64,000 nucleotides of DNA from Volutella citrinella (Eukaryota; Ascomycota; Sordariomycetes; Hypocreales; Nectriaceae), in assembly GCA_034401135.1 (NCBI GenBank), contig JAWZSP010000002.1, forward strand, positions 5,208,001-5,272,000, given 5' to 3'. A program made the translations under genes and the position numbers. The notes below the pieces were generated by a model. The model ran no database searches, had not been told where the DNA came from, and was given only the letters and a program-made list of their open reading frames with translations. Every line of letters begins with the position of its first letter. Positions within the stretch are counted from its first letter, which is position 1. Of the stretch, positions 62,982 through 64,000 are shown piece by piece.

Positions 62982-64000
62982 CTAGATTTTAGCAGAGGTG
63001 TCACCGTCTATCTGAACTACAAGCTTTCCCATCTGGCGTCCTGATTTCATGTCCTCAAAAAGACTATCAATACCTTCAAGATCACTCAGGCCGATGACGG
63101 TTCTACTAATAACAGGCCGAATCCGCTTCTCAGAAACAAAGTCGACCATTTCCTTGAATTCCTGTCGAGATCCCATTGTCGTGCCCTTCAACTCTGCATT
63201 CAAAAGAACCGCTTGCATGTTCCAGGTCATCTTTGGGCCAACGGTCATGCCATACTGAACAATGACACCGCCGGGCTTGAGGAGCCTCACACCTTTACTG
63301 ACTACGTCACCGCCAGCACCATCGATAATTGCGTCGATGAACGGACGAGACGAGGGAAGCTGCCTTTGGATGTCGGCTTCCCACTTGTCAGCTGTGTAGT
63401 TGGCTGCGCCCTTGGCGCCAATCTGGATAGCCTTGTCATTCTTCACCTCGCTACTGGAGGTGACGTAGACATTGACACCAGACGCCACGGCAAACTGTAG
63501 AGCCGCGATGGCCACGCCACCTCCAATACCTGTGATGAGGATATTCTGACCGGGTTTAACGCAAGCTTTCGTAGTCAATGCTCGCCAGGCTGTGAGGCCC
63601 ACGAGTGGCAACGCCGCTGCTTCCACGGCAGACAAGTGCTTCGGGGCCAGAACAAATTCGTCTTGCGGGATGCAGATGTAGTCCTGTGCCGCGCCTACAT
63701 CGTAGAGGCGAGTTGAGCCGGTGATGGACCATTTGCTGGCGTCTTCGGGGCCAGCGGGGTCGGACTCCCAGCCACGCAAAGGCGTCAAAAGGACGTTTTC
63801 TCCGAGGAGTAAAGTGTTGGACACTTTACTTCCCAGTTCGACAATAGTGCCACAACCATCGGAGAGCATCGGGTTCTCAAGAGAAATGGCGGGATAGTGG
63901 TGTTGCCGAACGAACAGGTCTCGATGGTTGAGCGCAGCTGCCTTGAGCCGGACCAGTACTTCGTTATCGCCGGGGACAGGCTTCTTTACCTCCCTTAGTT
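62982..64000 (-). CDS. Zinc-type alcohol dehydrogenase-like MDR protein, partial
   Basis: MDR-superfamily NAD(P)H oxidoreductase whose 5' end lies beyond the window; the frame is open to the last base (reading VKKPVPGDNEVLVRLKAAAL and then NHRDLFVRQHHYPAI). The cofactor motif is GIGGGVAIAALQFA. SDGCGTIVELGSKV and a Cys in QDYICIPQDEF appear in the catalytic domain. The second half reads FIDAIIDGAGGDVVSKGVRLL and ends QIDGDTSAKI. The Cys/His zinc ligands of true alcohol dehydrogenases are not all seen, so it may be a zinc-free quinone- or enoyl-reductase-like member, as in yeast Yogl-type proteins. It converges on the CoA-transferase. Confidence 0.85.
   Translation of the reverse strand, partial: LREVKKPVPGDNEVLVRLKAAALNHRDLFVRQHHYPAISLENPMLSDGCGTIVELGSKVSNTLLLGENVLLTPLRGWESDPAGPEDASKWSITGSTRLYDVGAAQDYICIPQDEFVLAPKHLSAVEAAALPLVGLTAWRALTTKACVKPGQNILITGIGGGVAIAALQFAVASGVNVYVTSSSEVKNDKAIQIGAKGAANYTADKWEADIQRQLPSSRPFIDAIIDGAGGDVVSKGVRLLKPGGVIVQYGMTVGPKMTWNMQAVLLNAELKGTTMGSRQEFKEMVDFVSEKRIRPVISRTVIGLSDLEGIDSLFEDMKSGRQMGKLVVQIDGDTSAKI

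Overview
The window is nuclear DNA of a filamentous ascomycete. The genes carry short GT-AG introns of about 45-85 bp. The families are typical of fungi: Zn2Cys6 regulators, major-facilitator sugar permeases, a STAND/NLR-like protein, an Hce2 (Ecp2-type) secreted protein, GH43, and a fungal two-domain CoA-transferase. An AT-rich block carries the C-to-T signature of repeat-induced point mutation (RIP). Sordariomycetes, perhaps Hypocreales, is my best guess; the sequence does not prove it. No ribosomal RNA, tRNA, CRISPR or bacterial-type operon was recognised.

Layout. 0-4 kb: a sugar-acid group made of a 2-hydroxyacid dehydrogenase, an L-rhamnonate dehydratase-like enzyme and an aldo/keto reductase of the D-arabinose/L-galactose dehydrogenase type; the last two are divergent. 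4.0-5.7 kb: a large, RIP-mutated inverted repeat. 5.9-15.2 kb: an accessory stretch with wreckage (MFS permease, Hce2 protein and PhoD phosphatase remnants), a secreted amidase with a decaying 3' end, and an AsaB/GA4-desaturase-like oxygenase. 16-19.2 kb: a fungal NLR-like protein (helical N-terminus, NB-ARC, TPR). 20.3-23.3 kb: a truncated nuclear-type protein, a GH43 glycosidase and a GH78 alpha-L-rhamnosidase pseudogene.

23.5-45.2 kb is a coherent catabolic neighbourhood. It holds two related cutinase-factor-like Zn2Cys6 regulators, a class III CoA-transferase, an acyl-CoA dehydrogenase, a mitochondrial carrier, a medium-chain reductase, a protein fusing HMG-CoA lyase to enoyl-CoA hydratase, an MFS permease and a peroxisomal acyl-CoA oxidase ending in AKL. 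Three of the CoA enzymes have transit-peptide-like N-termini. I infer a mitochondrial route that activates, oxidises, hydrates and cleaves a branched dicarboxylic acid, for example 3-methylglutarate or a relative.

45-54.6 kb is accessory again: a 5'-truncated permease, a 2EXR-like protein, a secreted zincin metalloprotease with an acidic repeat, a 3 x 72 bp minisatellite, and a multi-exon secreted protein gene whose 3' end is broken by a transposon of the same family as the 4-5.7 kb repeat. 55.3-64 kb is a second metabolic group: 3-hydroxyisobutyrate dehydrogenase, a Zn2Cys6 regulator, a cupin, a two-domain CoA-transferase and a zinc-type alcohol dehydrogenase that runs off the window end.
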